64,000 nucleotides of DNA from Halichondria panicea. Its lineage: Eukaryota > Porifera > Demospongiae > Suberitida > Halichondriidae. Shown here piece after piece: positions 46,731 through 58,800 of the stretch. The notes under the pieces are model-generated. The model did no database searches, had not been told where the DNA came from, and was given only the letters and a program-made list of their open reading frames with translations. The DNA is taken from contig NC_087381.1 in NCBI RefSeq assembly GCF_963675165.1, forward strand, positions 2,356,001 to 2,420,000, given 5' to 3'. Within the stretch, counting starts at the first letter, position 1, and each line of letters starts with the position of its first letter. The position numbers and the translations under genes were made by a program.

Positions 46731-48203
46731 TTAGTAGACGTATAGTTCCATTTGTTCAAGAGCAATGTTAGCACTATATGCAGAATTATGCATGCATAAT
46801 CTCATTTCGATGTCATCAGTTGTGGGGGTTGGTAGTGTTTTGTTGAACCACGGTGGGTTATTGAACTGACAGCACGGGTTGTCATGGATACACCCCTGAC
46901 CATCCCAGAGAGGATTATCAGAAAAGAGGTGATATCCACGTGCAGAGCGAGAGCTTACGCCACTATCACAGAAATAGTCGTTACTGACAAAAGGAGGGGG
47001 GGCCGTACGTGTTTCCTGGGTTACAAGGGCAGCGATAGTGTTCATTTGTACTTTCAATATCAGTTGCATTACTGTTTCCTTGATTGGCACCAGCTGCAAC
47101 TGTCCAAATGTGTGTCCTGGGTGTCCCATGAGTGAAACTTAGTCCATCAGCGTACTGTGCACTGATATGATGTGAAGCAGAGTGATACCCCCTAAAGGAA
47201 TACATGTACCCCCACTGATAAGCCCTAGCTCTCCCACATACTCGACTATATTGATATCCACCGACATGAAAAATGACCGAAGAACAAGCGTACGAATTTG
47301 TATTGGTTCGACCACACGATCGATAGTTTGAGTAGCCAGTCAGTGTTAGTCCTTGAGGGCAGTTTTGGCTTGTATTAGTCATATCAATGAATGCCACCTT
47401 CCTCCATCCTGGACCACCACACAATGGTATAGGTCCCGCTGGATCTTGCTCACATGTCATTCCTTTATCTCCCTTTTGTCCATTATTGCCTCCAAAGCCT
47501 CGATCTCCTTTAACCCCCTTGGCACCCGGCTCTCCTTTGTATCCTGGGTAACCAAGCTGGCCTTTCACACCATTCTCACCACGCTCGCCTTTAACCCCCG
47601 TATCACCTTTCACACCGATGTTAACTTACCTATATCTCCTTTAACCCCTCGCTGCCCTATTGGGCCGGGATCGCCGGTAGGACCCTTTAGACCTACTTCC
47701 CCTTTGTGACCAGGGTAACCAGGGTAGCCATTGTGACCTATGTGTCCTTTAACGCCAGGCTCTCCACAAATTCCCTGAGGACCTTCTTTACCCTGATCAC
47801 CCAGGCCTCCCTTATTCCCCTTTGGGCCTGGTTTGAGCGAACAGTCAGTTAAATTATCATCATTTCTAGCACACTCCATTATAATGTACAGTTTCTTTTC
47901 AATTAGTTCTGTCAGAGCATCAGAAAGTAGATCTGTAGCACTTTGAGAGGAGCTTGATTGTCGTGTTAGTCGCTTTAGTGTGCCCATCACCGTGGCTTCA
48001 TCACTCGAGTAGGGGTTTGGATTAGCTTGAACAATATCTTGCAATTTAGTGATTTGGTTCTGTAAGATTGCATTTTCAGACTTGAGAGTCCACACAGCAA
48101 AAAACAGACCACCAAACAATGAGAATCTCAGTAGCACAAATGCTATTTGAGAGATTATCTTACTGAACTTCACATTCAAGTCCATCTTTGTGTTGTACTG
48201 CAT
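46731..48203 (-). CDS. Type II membrane collagen with a cysteine-rich C-terminal domain
   Basis: Read from 48203: a short cytosolic N-terminus, one membrane anchor ([19 protein letters not shown], aa ~20-38), a coiled-coil-like segment ([18 protein letters not shown]), a linker, then Gly-X-Y repeats: 22 triplets before 47630 and up to 17 after it. The C-terminal domain has many cysteines and the signatures NDYFC, DNPLWDG and FNNPPWF. It is a family I know from sponges and cnidarians, probably a secreted or surface trimer-associated domain. A good donor (GTAAGT at 47629) interrupts the repeats, with in-register acceptors at 47607, 47589 or 47562. A run of seven C (about 46995-47001) shifts frame by one; removing one C restores the domain. 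This could be a base error. Expected location: cell surface, facing the matrix. Confidence 0.75.
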
Positions 48204-49155
48204 GTAGCTACATGTGGCAAGATTATAATTTAAGTATACACAATACAGTAACCTCTACGGTATGCTGTGGGTTTATGTTGTGGTGCATTTGATTCCCTCC
48301 TCCAACATACGGAATTTTGGTGGTATTACTGAACCAAAGTTGTAAATTCCAACTGGGAATTCTACTCTTAAACAGTCGCTTTCGGAATTCCCCCCCCTAA
48401 AAAAACTCTTATACGGTAGACTACATGTATACTGTATAATTATCCAGCGAGTACCTTTGACCACTATACTGGGCAAATACTGCTGACATACTAGTAACTA
48501 CATGTAATCCATACTGGTCAGTGCAGGTACTGATGCCTCCGTGGAGGTGTCAAAGCTACATAACATACTAGCAATTTATATAGCAATAGCTTTTATACAT
48601 ACATTATAATTATCAGTTGTAAATTCCAACTGGGAATTCTACTCTTATACTGACAGTCACTTCCGGAATTCCGGAAATTGATGCCAAAAGTCCAAATCTA
48701 AAATGAATCGCTGCACTAGCAGAGCCTTGCAGCTCTCTTCTCACTCTTGCAGCTATATATACAAATATAGCTAGCGTTCTAGTGCAGAGCTAACTACTAT
48801 GAGTAGCAACACGCACTCCATGGACAAGTTTTGCTACGCACTCTTCTGACAAGGCTGCAATGGCATTCCAAGTAAGCAAAAACTAGGCATAACTCGAGAA
48901 CCAAGCATTATTATGCAAATCCACGAATCAAAATTCATGTTTAGAAGCCTATAATAACTAGTTCTTCATTGATCCTTGGCTGTAGCAGTCTACATAGACT
49001 ATAGACCTGTGCCAAATATTCCGGAATACCCACATTTTACATTGCAGTAAATGTATTGTTAGTTCAATCAATGTTTGAAACCACATTTTTTGTGCTCAAG
49101 TTTGTTATTTCGCTGCTGAAATTAAAAGTTAATCCCATTTTTAGTGCTATGTAGT
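48204..49155. other. Intergenic DNA with a direct repeat pair
   Basis: TTGTAAATTCCAACTGGGAA with about 40 bp following occurs at about 48338-48400 and again at 48615-48680 in the same orientation. No gene was found. The left edge is the collagen 5' flank and the right edge is the truncation point of GABABR-B. Confidence 0.5.
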
Positions 49156-52100
49156 TTGGAGTTTGGCAACAATGGTACCCACGAGTAGAAAATAGCCACT
49201 TCCCAGAAACCCAATTTGAAACTAAAAATATGACACACAGTATATACATGTGAAAAGACGAAAGGTAAACCACTTACGCAACAAGATGTAAGTACTACAT
49301 CTGTGTTTGTTGAGGGAATAAGATACCAGTACACTGAAATATAGATGAATAGACATCCGATGATTATCAGGTAATTGAGATTGGGACTTGTTAGTCGAAC
49401 AATCCTGAAAGTAAACCATGCACGTATACAGTAACTATGATTGGTATGAGCAGATTGTAATTGATAATAAACCCACTTTGTTTTCCTGTAGGCATAATTG
49501 AATAACACAACAGACTAGTGTTGAGATGATACCAGCAGTTGCGAATAAATAATAAACAACAGCTAATGGAGTGGACACGGTAACTATCACACTGACAAGT
49601 TTGCCATCATATGGAATTCCATCTACAGAACATTTCAAGATAAATTATAACAGAAATGAAGATTCACCACACATTTTTCCTACCTGGCCATATGGTTTTG
49701 TTGTCATAAAGTGCCAATTCACTCTGCACGTAGGATCCTATAGTAACAGCATTCAAGTTACTCCATTGTGACTCTTCAGTTTGATATTGTATCACCAGTA
49801 TCTCAATGTCATCAGTCAATCGCTCCCCGCCATTGGTAAATCTCACATGACCCTGCAAGCAGCCACCTCCATGTATAATCAGGATTGCATGCAAAGATCA
49901 ATGATATGTAACGATAATAATATAGCACTGAGGAAATCTGTCTTTAATGGTGGCCATTGGTCAATTGCAAACAAACAATGGTTGTAATAAAAAGAGGTGG
50001 CCTTTAAGACTTTAGTGTCATGATTCAACCTGGCTTAGACAATTAGTTTAATGTACGTAGTGGGCAATCATAATTATAACAGTTAGCAGGACAGTTTCGT
50101 GGGTGAACATTTTCGCTATTTGGCTCGAAAGCCCTCAGAATAATTTTTGTGGGAGGTTGTGTGGCCATTATAATTTCGCAGTAACTGCTCAGTCCTCGAA
50201 AAATGCGAAATGTTTGCACTTCATGAATATTTCCTGCTATACTTATGGTTATGGTCTTACAAAATGAATCCTTATGAATGGTTGAAATTATGTTATTGTA
50301 TGCATTCATACAGTCATGCATACAATTTGTTTATTGTTTATTTATATAATCCATTTACTGTTTTTCCAATGAAGTCATTTTCTTGAATATTACTGTACAA
50401 CTGGTCCATTTGAGAGTCTTGATAAGTGCAGTCGATATCACCAAACTCTGGACGGAATTCGAATAATTGGAGCACAATTAAATACTTTTGGTATACCTGT
50501 CACGGTTTTGTTGAGTGCCAAAGCAAGTGTCCAGACAGCATCGTAGCAATACTTAGCCTGTGATCCGCCAGTAAAGTTAGAGATATCAGTATCCTCAGAA
50601 ATATTCTAGGAAAAGCACACAAAGATCAATTAACCTTTTAAAATTACCACGAAGTGGATGACTTATACTGTGATGTATGTACATAGCTAACTATATACCT
50701 ATCAAGATATATATAAAGAGTAATCTCACTTTGATTACCTGCTGTTTACGAACAATGTAATCTTGATTTAGTTGCAGTCCAAGTGAATGGCTCAGCACAT
50801 CAGCTCGTTGATTAGAAGAGCAGCCGTAACGTCCATCCTCTGATTGTGATGATACCCACCAGTTGCTGTTTTGTTCACTAACCAATACAAACTCATGTTT
50901 GGGATACTTCACACTTTGCTTGAATGCCTGTATTCACAATGGGAAAGGATCTATAGTTACCGGAGGAACTAATCAGTATCATGATCTATAATACTCAGGG
51001 CGATATTCACAACTGCTATATTCGTACCTGACAAAGCAAGTGTCGAGCCATTTTCGAAGACATCACCAGTATGAATATCCTTACGTCAGAGTTCTGTATT
51101 TATTTATGAAGTCATGATTATGAAAATAACGAGCACATGAAAGATCTTACAAATATATCTTTGCCACAGCTCCCGATCACTTTTAGCGAGTCTCCTTGGA
51201 GATCCATAGTTGTGACAGAGAGGGTAATGTTCAGGTCCATCACTTCCTCCTTCAACGCTTTAATCATCTATAAATACATGCATACATCCATATTATTTCA
51301 TTACACAAACATCTTCTGTTATTTAATGACAGTAGTCAAAGCACTTAGCCTCCATTATTGATTAGTGTGAACAGTAGTATTACAAAATAGAGGTATTTAT
51401 ATTCCTATATACACTCCCTTTGTATAATGAGTGCATGAGGAAGAGCATGCGAAGGTGTCTATAATATAAGAACAAGAACAATTAAAGATCATATACCACT
51501 AAACAACGTCAGCTAGCATCACGTTAATACTGTTGCTCATAGTTTCAACGTACTTGAGTGTATTCTTGCTTGTTCTCCACCATGAGAGCCACTTTCGTCC
51601 ATTCATAAGAGGCTATGATGCTAACGAGAGCAGGTACAAGCACTAACTTGGAGGAATGAGTTCTAAACACATTCAAATCTCTTACATCACTTTGTACAGT
51701 CTGAGAGCACAGTATCTGCACAACAAAATTATTCGTTTCGCTATCACGCCCATGCATGCAGAGACTATAATAATGACATGCGATAATGGAGATTGTACAA
51801 AACTTTTGTTCGAGACACAAAGTTAATACAGGAAACCTATAGCTATATATAGTTGCCACTATATAATTGCATACATGGGCATGCATATAATAATATAGTG
51901 AACAATTTCCATACCTCAGGGACATTGAAGTGATTGCCCACATAAGACGAAACAAGTGATGTGCTGGTGCAACCTGCAGTGATTAAGCCAAGTTTCTTAC
52001 AGCCATCTGGTCTGCCATCCAGTTGTGTGAAGGTCTTATCCACCAAGTCACTTCCAGAGCACTGCATTGAAATAAAATTGTCTCAGTCCCTGCATGTGCA

Positions 52101-52462
52101 GTCAACCTGCCACTAGAAGAGCAGCATGTATAACTGTGTAATTATATGTACTGTACTATACAGTTATATACACAGTTTACATGTTATATATAAAGGACAT
52201 TTATTATTTACACCAGAGTGTAGTGAAGAGAATATCCACTCAAAATGTCTGAGCGATTATTGATGATGTCGAGAGACAATCTCACAGCTGCAAGTACTAA
52301 GCTATTCTCAAGTGAATCTCCAACCAATAATCCAAAGTAAAGGGAACCAATGTCAGTATCAGGAGAAACCGTTGGATAAACTGGTAAATGCCCTTCAGTG
52401 CTTCCACCACAGATGAGAGTGAGAGTTACACACAGCAGCGAAAATAAACTTGAACTAAGCAT
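49156..52462 (-). pseudogene. GABABR-B: truncated GABA-B-like receptor pseudogene
   Basis: Exons 1-11 and part of 12 of the GABABR plan are present: 52462-52214, 52089-51915, 51715-51554, 51267-51151, 51093-51028, 50927-50739, 50605-50497, 50447-50359, 49852-49684, 49622-49477, 49404-49278, 49221-~49156. Lesions against GABABR-C: exon 1 is 19 nt shorter, which changes its end phase; exon 2 is 175 nt instead of 176; exon 10 is 146 nt instead of 145; homology stops inside exon 12 (TM3), so TM4-TM7 and the tail are gone. The ligand-domain exons otherwise read open. Confidence 0.88.
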
Positions 52463-52743
52463 AGTAGTCAATAGAAACGAACAGCTATATAGCCTATATA
52501 GATCTATCAGTCAAATCTCTTCTCACTTGTTAGCAGGCTGAAATGCTACAGTAAGTATAGATCTATATATACATAGTAATAGTCTGTCTCAATGATAATG
52601 ATAATTATTGTGTGCAATCCATGCAAACTTTTATACTAAATGCATGCAAGCACCTTGTTTTCCTTTGTGCTAGAAGTTACAATAACCATCCAAATAACGA
52701 TCATACAGATCTACCGTATCATAGTTTGGGAATAACAATAACC

Positions 52744-52745
<2 letters not shown>

Positions 52746-52774
<29 letters not shown>

Positions 52775-52822
52775 GTATATCTATAGTACATCTATATTGA
52801 ATGTGCAGTAATAATAATAATA
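52746..52822 (+). repeat. (TAA)n microsatellites upstream of GABABR-B
   Basis: Two runs (52746-52775 and 52808-52822). The first corresponds to the (ATT)n run upstream of GABABR-A. The shared 5' flank of the receptor ends near here and the BI-1 exons begin. Confidence 0.8.
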
Positions 52823-52855
52823 ATTCACAGTCAATTTTCAATTGTGTTTTTTTAG

Positions 52856-53250
52856 AATTCATGTTATCAGTCGTACTTGAGTGTTACATGCTTATGCATT
52901 ACACAATGAGAGTGACAGGTAGCAACAATGGTGGCAACTGTACTATAGTGTGTTGTTTCACTTCCTCTTGTGTTGGTTGCAGGAATGCTGTGTGGAATTG
53001 GAGGATGTACAGGTGAGAGTGTGGTTGCTAGGGAGTGTAGATACAGTCATGTGAGGTGCTTTCCCCTTGTACTGATTACATGTACATTTTTAGGTGCTTT
53101 CCCCTTACATTTGCTTGCTATTAACGTACACGTACATGTAGATAGGGTGTTTTCCCCTTGCACATGTTACATTTGATTGTAGACAAGTCGGTCACTTGTA
53201 TACTTGTACACTTAAAATTGGTTTCCGTATTAAATCCTTGTTTCCAACAT

Positions 53251-53291
<41 letters not shown>

Positions 53292-53424
53292 CACACGCAC
53301 ACACGCACACACACACGCACACACACACACACACACACACGCACATGCACGCACACACACACACGCACGCACACACGCACGCACACACACGCACACACAC
53401 ACGCACACGCACACACACACACAC

Positions 53425-53459
<35 letters not shown>

Positions 53460-55070
53460 ACAGGCTTCTCACTTGGGCCCCTGCTCAGCATGGTGCTTGA
53501 AATCAACCCAAGGTATAACTACTACACTAGTACTGTACAAATGCAGCCACTGTAATAAGTTTTGTGCAAAATTAATGTGTTTCACTATATATACCTGGCC
53601 TTTAGAAAAAATAGCCGTCAAATTAGCAAGGGCATAATCTTTGCTCTTGAGATCAGAGTGATATACTATAAAATAGATGTTTTATTTGCTTCCCCTCTCC
53701 TTGCAGCATAATACCAACTGCCTTCCTGGGTACTTGTGTTATCTTCGCCTGCTTCAGTCTGGCTGCCCTGCTGAGTGAGAAGAGGTCATTCCTCTATCTT
53801 GGAGGTGAGTGCAATCTTTGCTTGCCTCTACTGTTTAAATGCTCACTATTATCTATAAAGCTATGTGTGTGCATTACATTCTACATGTACATGTAGCTCT
53901 GATAAACTGTACACCTGTATGTATAACGCATAATTCAGTTTTTTCGGTTGAGTTTTTGGAGCAGAGTTTTGTGAAAACAACACTCTCTGAAGTTGAATGT
54001 AATGCCGATACTACACTTTAGTAATACTGGTGGAGTCCATGTGATGGTATATCCCTCCTATTACTTCAGGTTTTCTGATGTCAGGACTGAGCATGCTCTG
54101 TCTCATGATGTTCATCAACATCTTCATTGGCTCCTATATGGCATTCCAGGTGAGTAGTACTAGTACCCATAACATACGTGTAAGTGCAAGTGTGACACCA
54201 GTACTAGTACCCACAGGTAGATTCTCTGGTGAGTACTCAGCCTGCAGTACATGTACTCATGGGATGCGTACAATTAAGTGTGAAACTATTGTGCCTGGAA
54301 AGTGTCTATTGTGCTGTATGTACATTGAACTAGCTATCCATGATTGTACATTCACAAACAATGTAACAGACACTAGCAATGTGCACTGTACACATAGATA
54401 TGTTATGTAAGGCAGCTGGTAAAGGCTTCTCTCTGATAAATCCATAATTAGCAATCCAATAGTTAGCTAATGATTGGTGATGCCTATACCTTATCATATT
54501 GTATAAGCTCTTTTGCTCTTTAGTGTGCTTGTAACATACAAAATTTTTTTAGGCATAAATCACTACAATCCCATGCAGATTGAGCTGTACGGAGGCCTGT
54601 TCCTGTTCTGTGGCTTCATACTGTTTGACACCCAGCTGATTGTGGAGAAGTGCGAGCGTGGAGACAACGACTACATCTGGCACTCGCTAGACCTCTTCCT
54701 CGACTTTGTTAACATATTCTGTCGTCTGCTCATTATTCTGGCCTCCAAGGTACGACCTATACTGTATGTATACAGTACATAATATATACTACATGTACGT
54801 ACTGGTATGTGTAAATGTACACGGTCTACATTTTCATAAGGTATATAACTCTCCTATGTACATTTTTTGTATAATTATCAACGCTCATAGTCATTGCGTC
54901 ACTTTGAAAGTCTGCTACAGGAGGGTAATATATATCTGATCATAAGAGACCACATGTACAGTGGAATGTCAATTGTACACATTAAATAATACAGTTTGTG
55001 TTGTCCAGTACTGTGCTCTAATGATGTGTTTGCTTCACCTCTGCAGGAGAAGAAGAAAAGCAACAAGTGA
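52856..55070 (+). CDS. Bax-inhibitor-1 family membrane protein (TMBIM6-like), 5' end not found
   Basis: Exons: 52856-52918, 52983-53012, 53464-53512, 53707-53804, 54070-54149, 54579-54749, 55047-55070; phases agree. The product aligns with the last two thirds of BI-1, including FSLGPLL, the segment [45 protein letters not shown] and a Lys-rich end, EKKKSNK. The acidic FDTQ region and DYI are family hallmarks. BI-1 proteins are ER membrane proteins that limit calcium-linked cell death. The first two membrane spans are not visible. The receptor pseudogene's 5' flank abuts exon 52856, so the gene may be truncated, or its 5' exons lie beyond that pseudogene. A long CA repeat touches the acceptor of exon 53464. 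Confidence 0.8.
53251..53457 (+). repeat. (CA)n microsatellite, ~207 bp
   Basis: CA dinucleotides interrupted by regular GCACAC variants. The run ends six bases before the splice acceptor CTTACAG at 53463. It creates long meaningless open frames of alternating His/Thr or Cys/Val. Confidence 0.95.
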
Positions 55071-55803
55071 ACAAATCATAAGCAAGAGACGTTATTAAAA
55101 CTGACGAGCGTATTATAATTGTTAGCATAATTATAATTATACAAACATTACTGGTCTTTGATTGTTTAGTGTATTAACCGTGTCTTCTTCCATAATTTTA
55201 TTGTTTTATCTCCAACTCCCTACATGCATGTTATATTGCTTACAATGCAAGAAAGTACTGTCAAATTATTACGTACTCTGATATAAATTATAGTGCTATA
55301 GCTGGAGTTATGATAGATGCATGATGCTTCAACACAGGATATACACAGTACATATAGCTATTATATTTCCTATATTGGGGTCAAAAATCATTGAAACAAC
55401 GATTCAAAATACCATACTATAGCCTCTAAAACTAGCCATTTTGTGTACATAATTATAGTCCCCTCATAATGATAGTCCCGGCCCTCATAATGAGTGCCCT
55501 CTTGTGAAATATCCTTAACTCAGTGCCGTAGGTCCGTGTGCATAGAGACATGTGCTCGATATTGAGAACCTACGACAGGATGGTATCTATGAGGCTATGA
55601 AGGAGTTAGGCAGACACACATCACCTGACGTACGACAGATTGATCTGATGTATTCAAAGAGAAGTTGATCAACGTATTATTATGGTGTGTATATACAGAT
55701 CAATATAATGAACAATCATCTAGTAAATAATGTAATGGAAGAACAAAATGTTCAATCAATTCAAACTGTACATCTACAACTAAAATTAAAAGTCCCTTTT
55801 TGA
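55071..55803. other. Convergent intergenic gap between BI-1 and GABABR-C
   Basis: The first part (to about 55185) is duplicated in reverse at 27738-27840. At 55545-55671 (+) an open stretch follows a possible acceptor TGCATAG and encodes about 38 residues with coding-like composition, including RQDGIYEAMKELGRHT, ending in a stop. I do not recognise it. No matching upstream exon was found. Confidence 0.35.
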
Positions 55804-58800
55804 CTACACTCGATGACCGATATGAAATGTGGAGCCATCGTCTGCCCAGCTTATTTCCAGCGTCCCTTCCAACTCGTCGTCCTCGGAGTGTTCCTCACCG
55901 TGGTCATGACGACAGAAAGTGGTAGTCACGTTGCGATTCCTGTCAGATCTCTCGCTCTGACGCTTCTGTATGCAGGGCAAAATAAATGTCATCATTCAGT
56001 GTAGCAGTGCATGCATATAATTATAGTAGTCTATGCTATAATACCAATTGGTTTCAAAACAGGTACATTCTTTCAACGTAAGAGATAAACTGAGTATACC
56101 AAACGTTCTAATTGGCCAAAATTCTTCAACACGTTTATTGGTTCCTATACCATGGCAATAGGTACCGTATAATATATAGCGGGGGGATCTGGTATATTTC
56201 GAGGGTATAAATGTTCGAGAAAGTTTACACCCTCAAAATATACCTGCTCTACAGTATAGTAAACAGTTGTTTCAAAGTGCACTTGAAAAACCTCAGTAAT
56301 CGTTTGTTCCAGCTTCTTCACTCTGGCCTTCAACTCTTGGCATTCTTTGCAGTCTGATCTCGCAGCGTCATTCACAAAGATGGTTGAGAGTGGAGCTACT
56401 TTGCCAAGGGGGTCATTTACGCTGAAGATGTGGTTACCATCCGGATCTCGATACAAGTTCAACATCTACAGAAAAAAGTATGCGTGCATTCATCACAATG
56501 TGGCTATATAAAATATACTGTTCAGTAAAATTTTTCTATTTGTCCTAATGAAAATTCCTGGTCAGACCAACCAGTGAATCTCACAATTTTATCCCAAATT
56601 AACATTTTTGCACACAAAATGTACCTTGGGAATGAATACCAGCCCCTGCATTATCATTGTCACCAGCACGACAGATGTAGCCACAACAACAGGGTAAGTG
56701 TTGACTCTATTTCTCAAGGTAAAAGTTGCAATTAATTGGATTAAAGAGCCGAAACTTGCAAGGTAGACAATTGCTGCAATGTACTTGGCATCATTTAATC
56801 CTTTGATTTGAACCTTTCTTGTCTTGATGGCCATAAATAGAGCACAGATTTGTAAAATTACAACTGTTCCATATATAATGGCCAAGGTAACTGTTCGCAA
56901 GTTGGGCACTCGAATGCAACTGTAAAATTCGTATTGTGTGTCGATTTTTCGTTCCTGCATGGATAATTTATACATGTACAATTATATAGGAATCATCCAT
57001 GCACAGCATACCCCAACAAGCCCTCTCGGCTGGTCCTGATCAAGTTTTCTCTCCAACTCGTATCCTGGAGCAGCTATCTCCACACCGAAGTACACGAGGA
57101 GTACAATTATCTCCAGAGAAAACAGCAGAAGAACGAACGTGACGAGTTGGCAGTCTGTAATAGCTCTCTTCTTAGCAGAGTCTGGATTTCTGCATGCAAA
57201 TATGAAAAATTGATTGCTTGATTGTTCAATACGTAAGTGACTCTGTTCTATCGATCTACATGTACGTATATTACTCTCGAAGCTTGCCTGAAAATGTAAT
57301 AGATTCTCCAGAGTTTGGCAACAATGGTACCCATGAGTAGAAAATAGCCACTTCCCAGAAACCCAATTTGAAACTGAAAATATGACACACAGTATATACA
57401 TGTGAAAAGACGAAAGGTAAACCACTTACGCAACAAGATGTAAGTACTACATCTGTGTTTGTTGAGGGAATAAGATACCAGTACACTGAAATATAGATGA
57501 ATAGACATCCGATGATTATCAGGTAATTGAGATTGGGACTTGTTAGTCGAACAATCCTGAAAGTAAACCATGCACGTATACAGTAACTATGATTGGTATG
57601 AGCAGATTGTAATTGATAATAAACCCACTTTGTTTTCCTGTAGGCATAATTGAATACACAACAGACTAGTGTTGAGATGATACCAGCAGTTGCGAATAAA
57701 TAATAAACAACAGCTAATGGAGTGGACACGGTAACTATCACACTGACAAGTTTGCCATCATATGGAATTCCATCTATACAGAACGAGATGAATTATAACA
57801 GAAATGAAGATTCACCAAACATTTTTCCTACCTGGCCATATGGTTTTATTGTCATAAAGTGTCAATTCACTCTGCACGTAGGATCCTATAGTAACAGCAT
57901 TCAAGTTACTCCATTGTGACTCTTCAGTTTGATATTGTGTCACCAGTATCTCAATGTCATCAGTCAATCGCTCCCCGCCATTGGTAAATCTCACATGACC
58001 CTGCAAGCAGCCACCTCCATGTAATCAGGATTGCATGCAAAGATCAATGATATGTAACGATAATAATATAGCACTGAGGGAAATCTGTCTTTAATAGTGG
58101 CCATTGGTCAAACAAACAATGGTTGTAATAAAAAGAGGTGGCCTTTAAGACTTTAGTGTCATGATTCAACCTGGCTTAGACAATTAGTTTAATGTACGTA
58201 GATCATAATTATAACCGTTAGTAGGACAGTTTCGTAGGACAGTTTCGTAGGTGAACATTTTCGTTAATGGGCTCAAAAGCCCTCAGAATAATTTTCGTGG
58301 GAGGTTGTGTGGCCAGTTATAATTTCGCGGTAACTGCTCAGTCCTCAAAAAACGCGAAATGTTTGCACTTCATGAATATTTCCTGCTATACTTATGGTTA
58401 TGGTCTTACAAAATGAATCCTTATGAATGGTTGAAATTATGTTATTGTACAGTCGTGCATACAATTTGTTTATTGTTTATTATAATCCACTTACTGTTTT
58501 TCCAATGAAGTCAGTTTCTTGAATATTATTGTACAACTGATCCATTTGAGAGTCTTGATAAGTGCAGTCGATATCACCAAACTCTGGATGGAACTTGAAT
58601 ATTTGGAGCACAATTAAACTTTTGGTACCTGTCACGGTTTTGTTGAGTGCCAAAGCAAGTGTCCAGACAGCATCATAGCAATACTTAGCCTGTGATCCGC
58701 GAGTAAAGTTAGAGATATCAGCATCCTCAGAAATATTCTGGGAAAAACACACAAAGATTTTAAAATTACCACGTATTAAGCTAGTGGATGACTTACTGTG

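Noticed and set aside
53121..53637. Large overlapping open frames of His/Thr or Cys/Val on both strands
   Set aside because: They are produced by the CA microsatellite.
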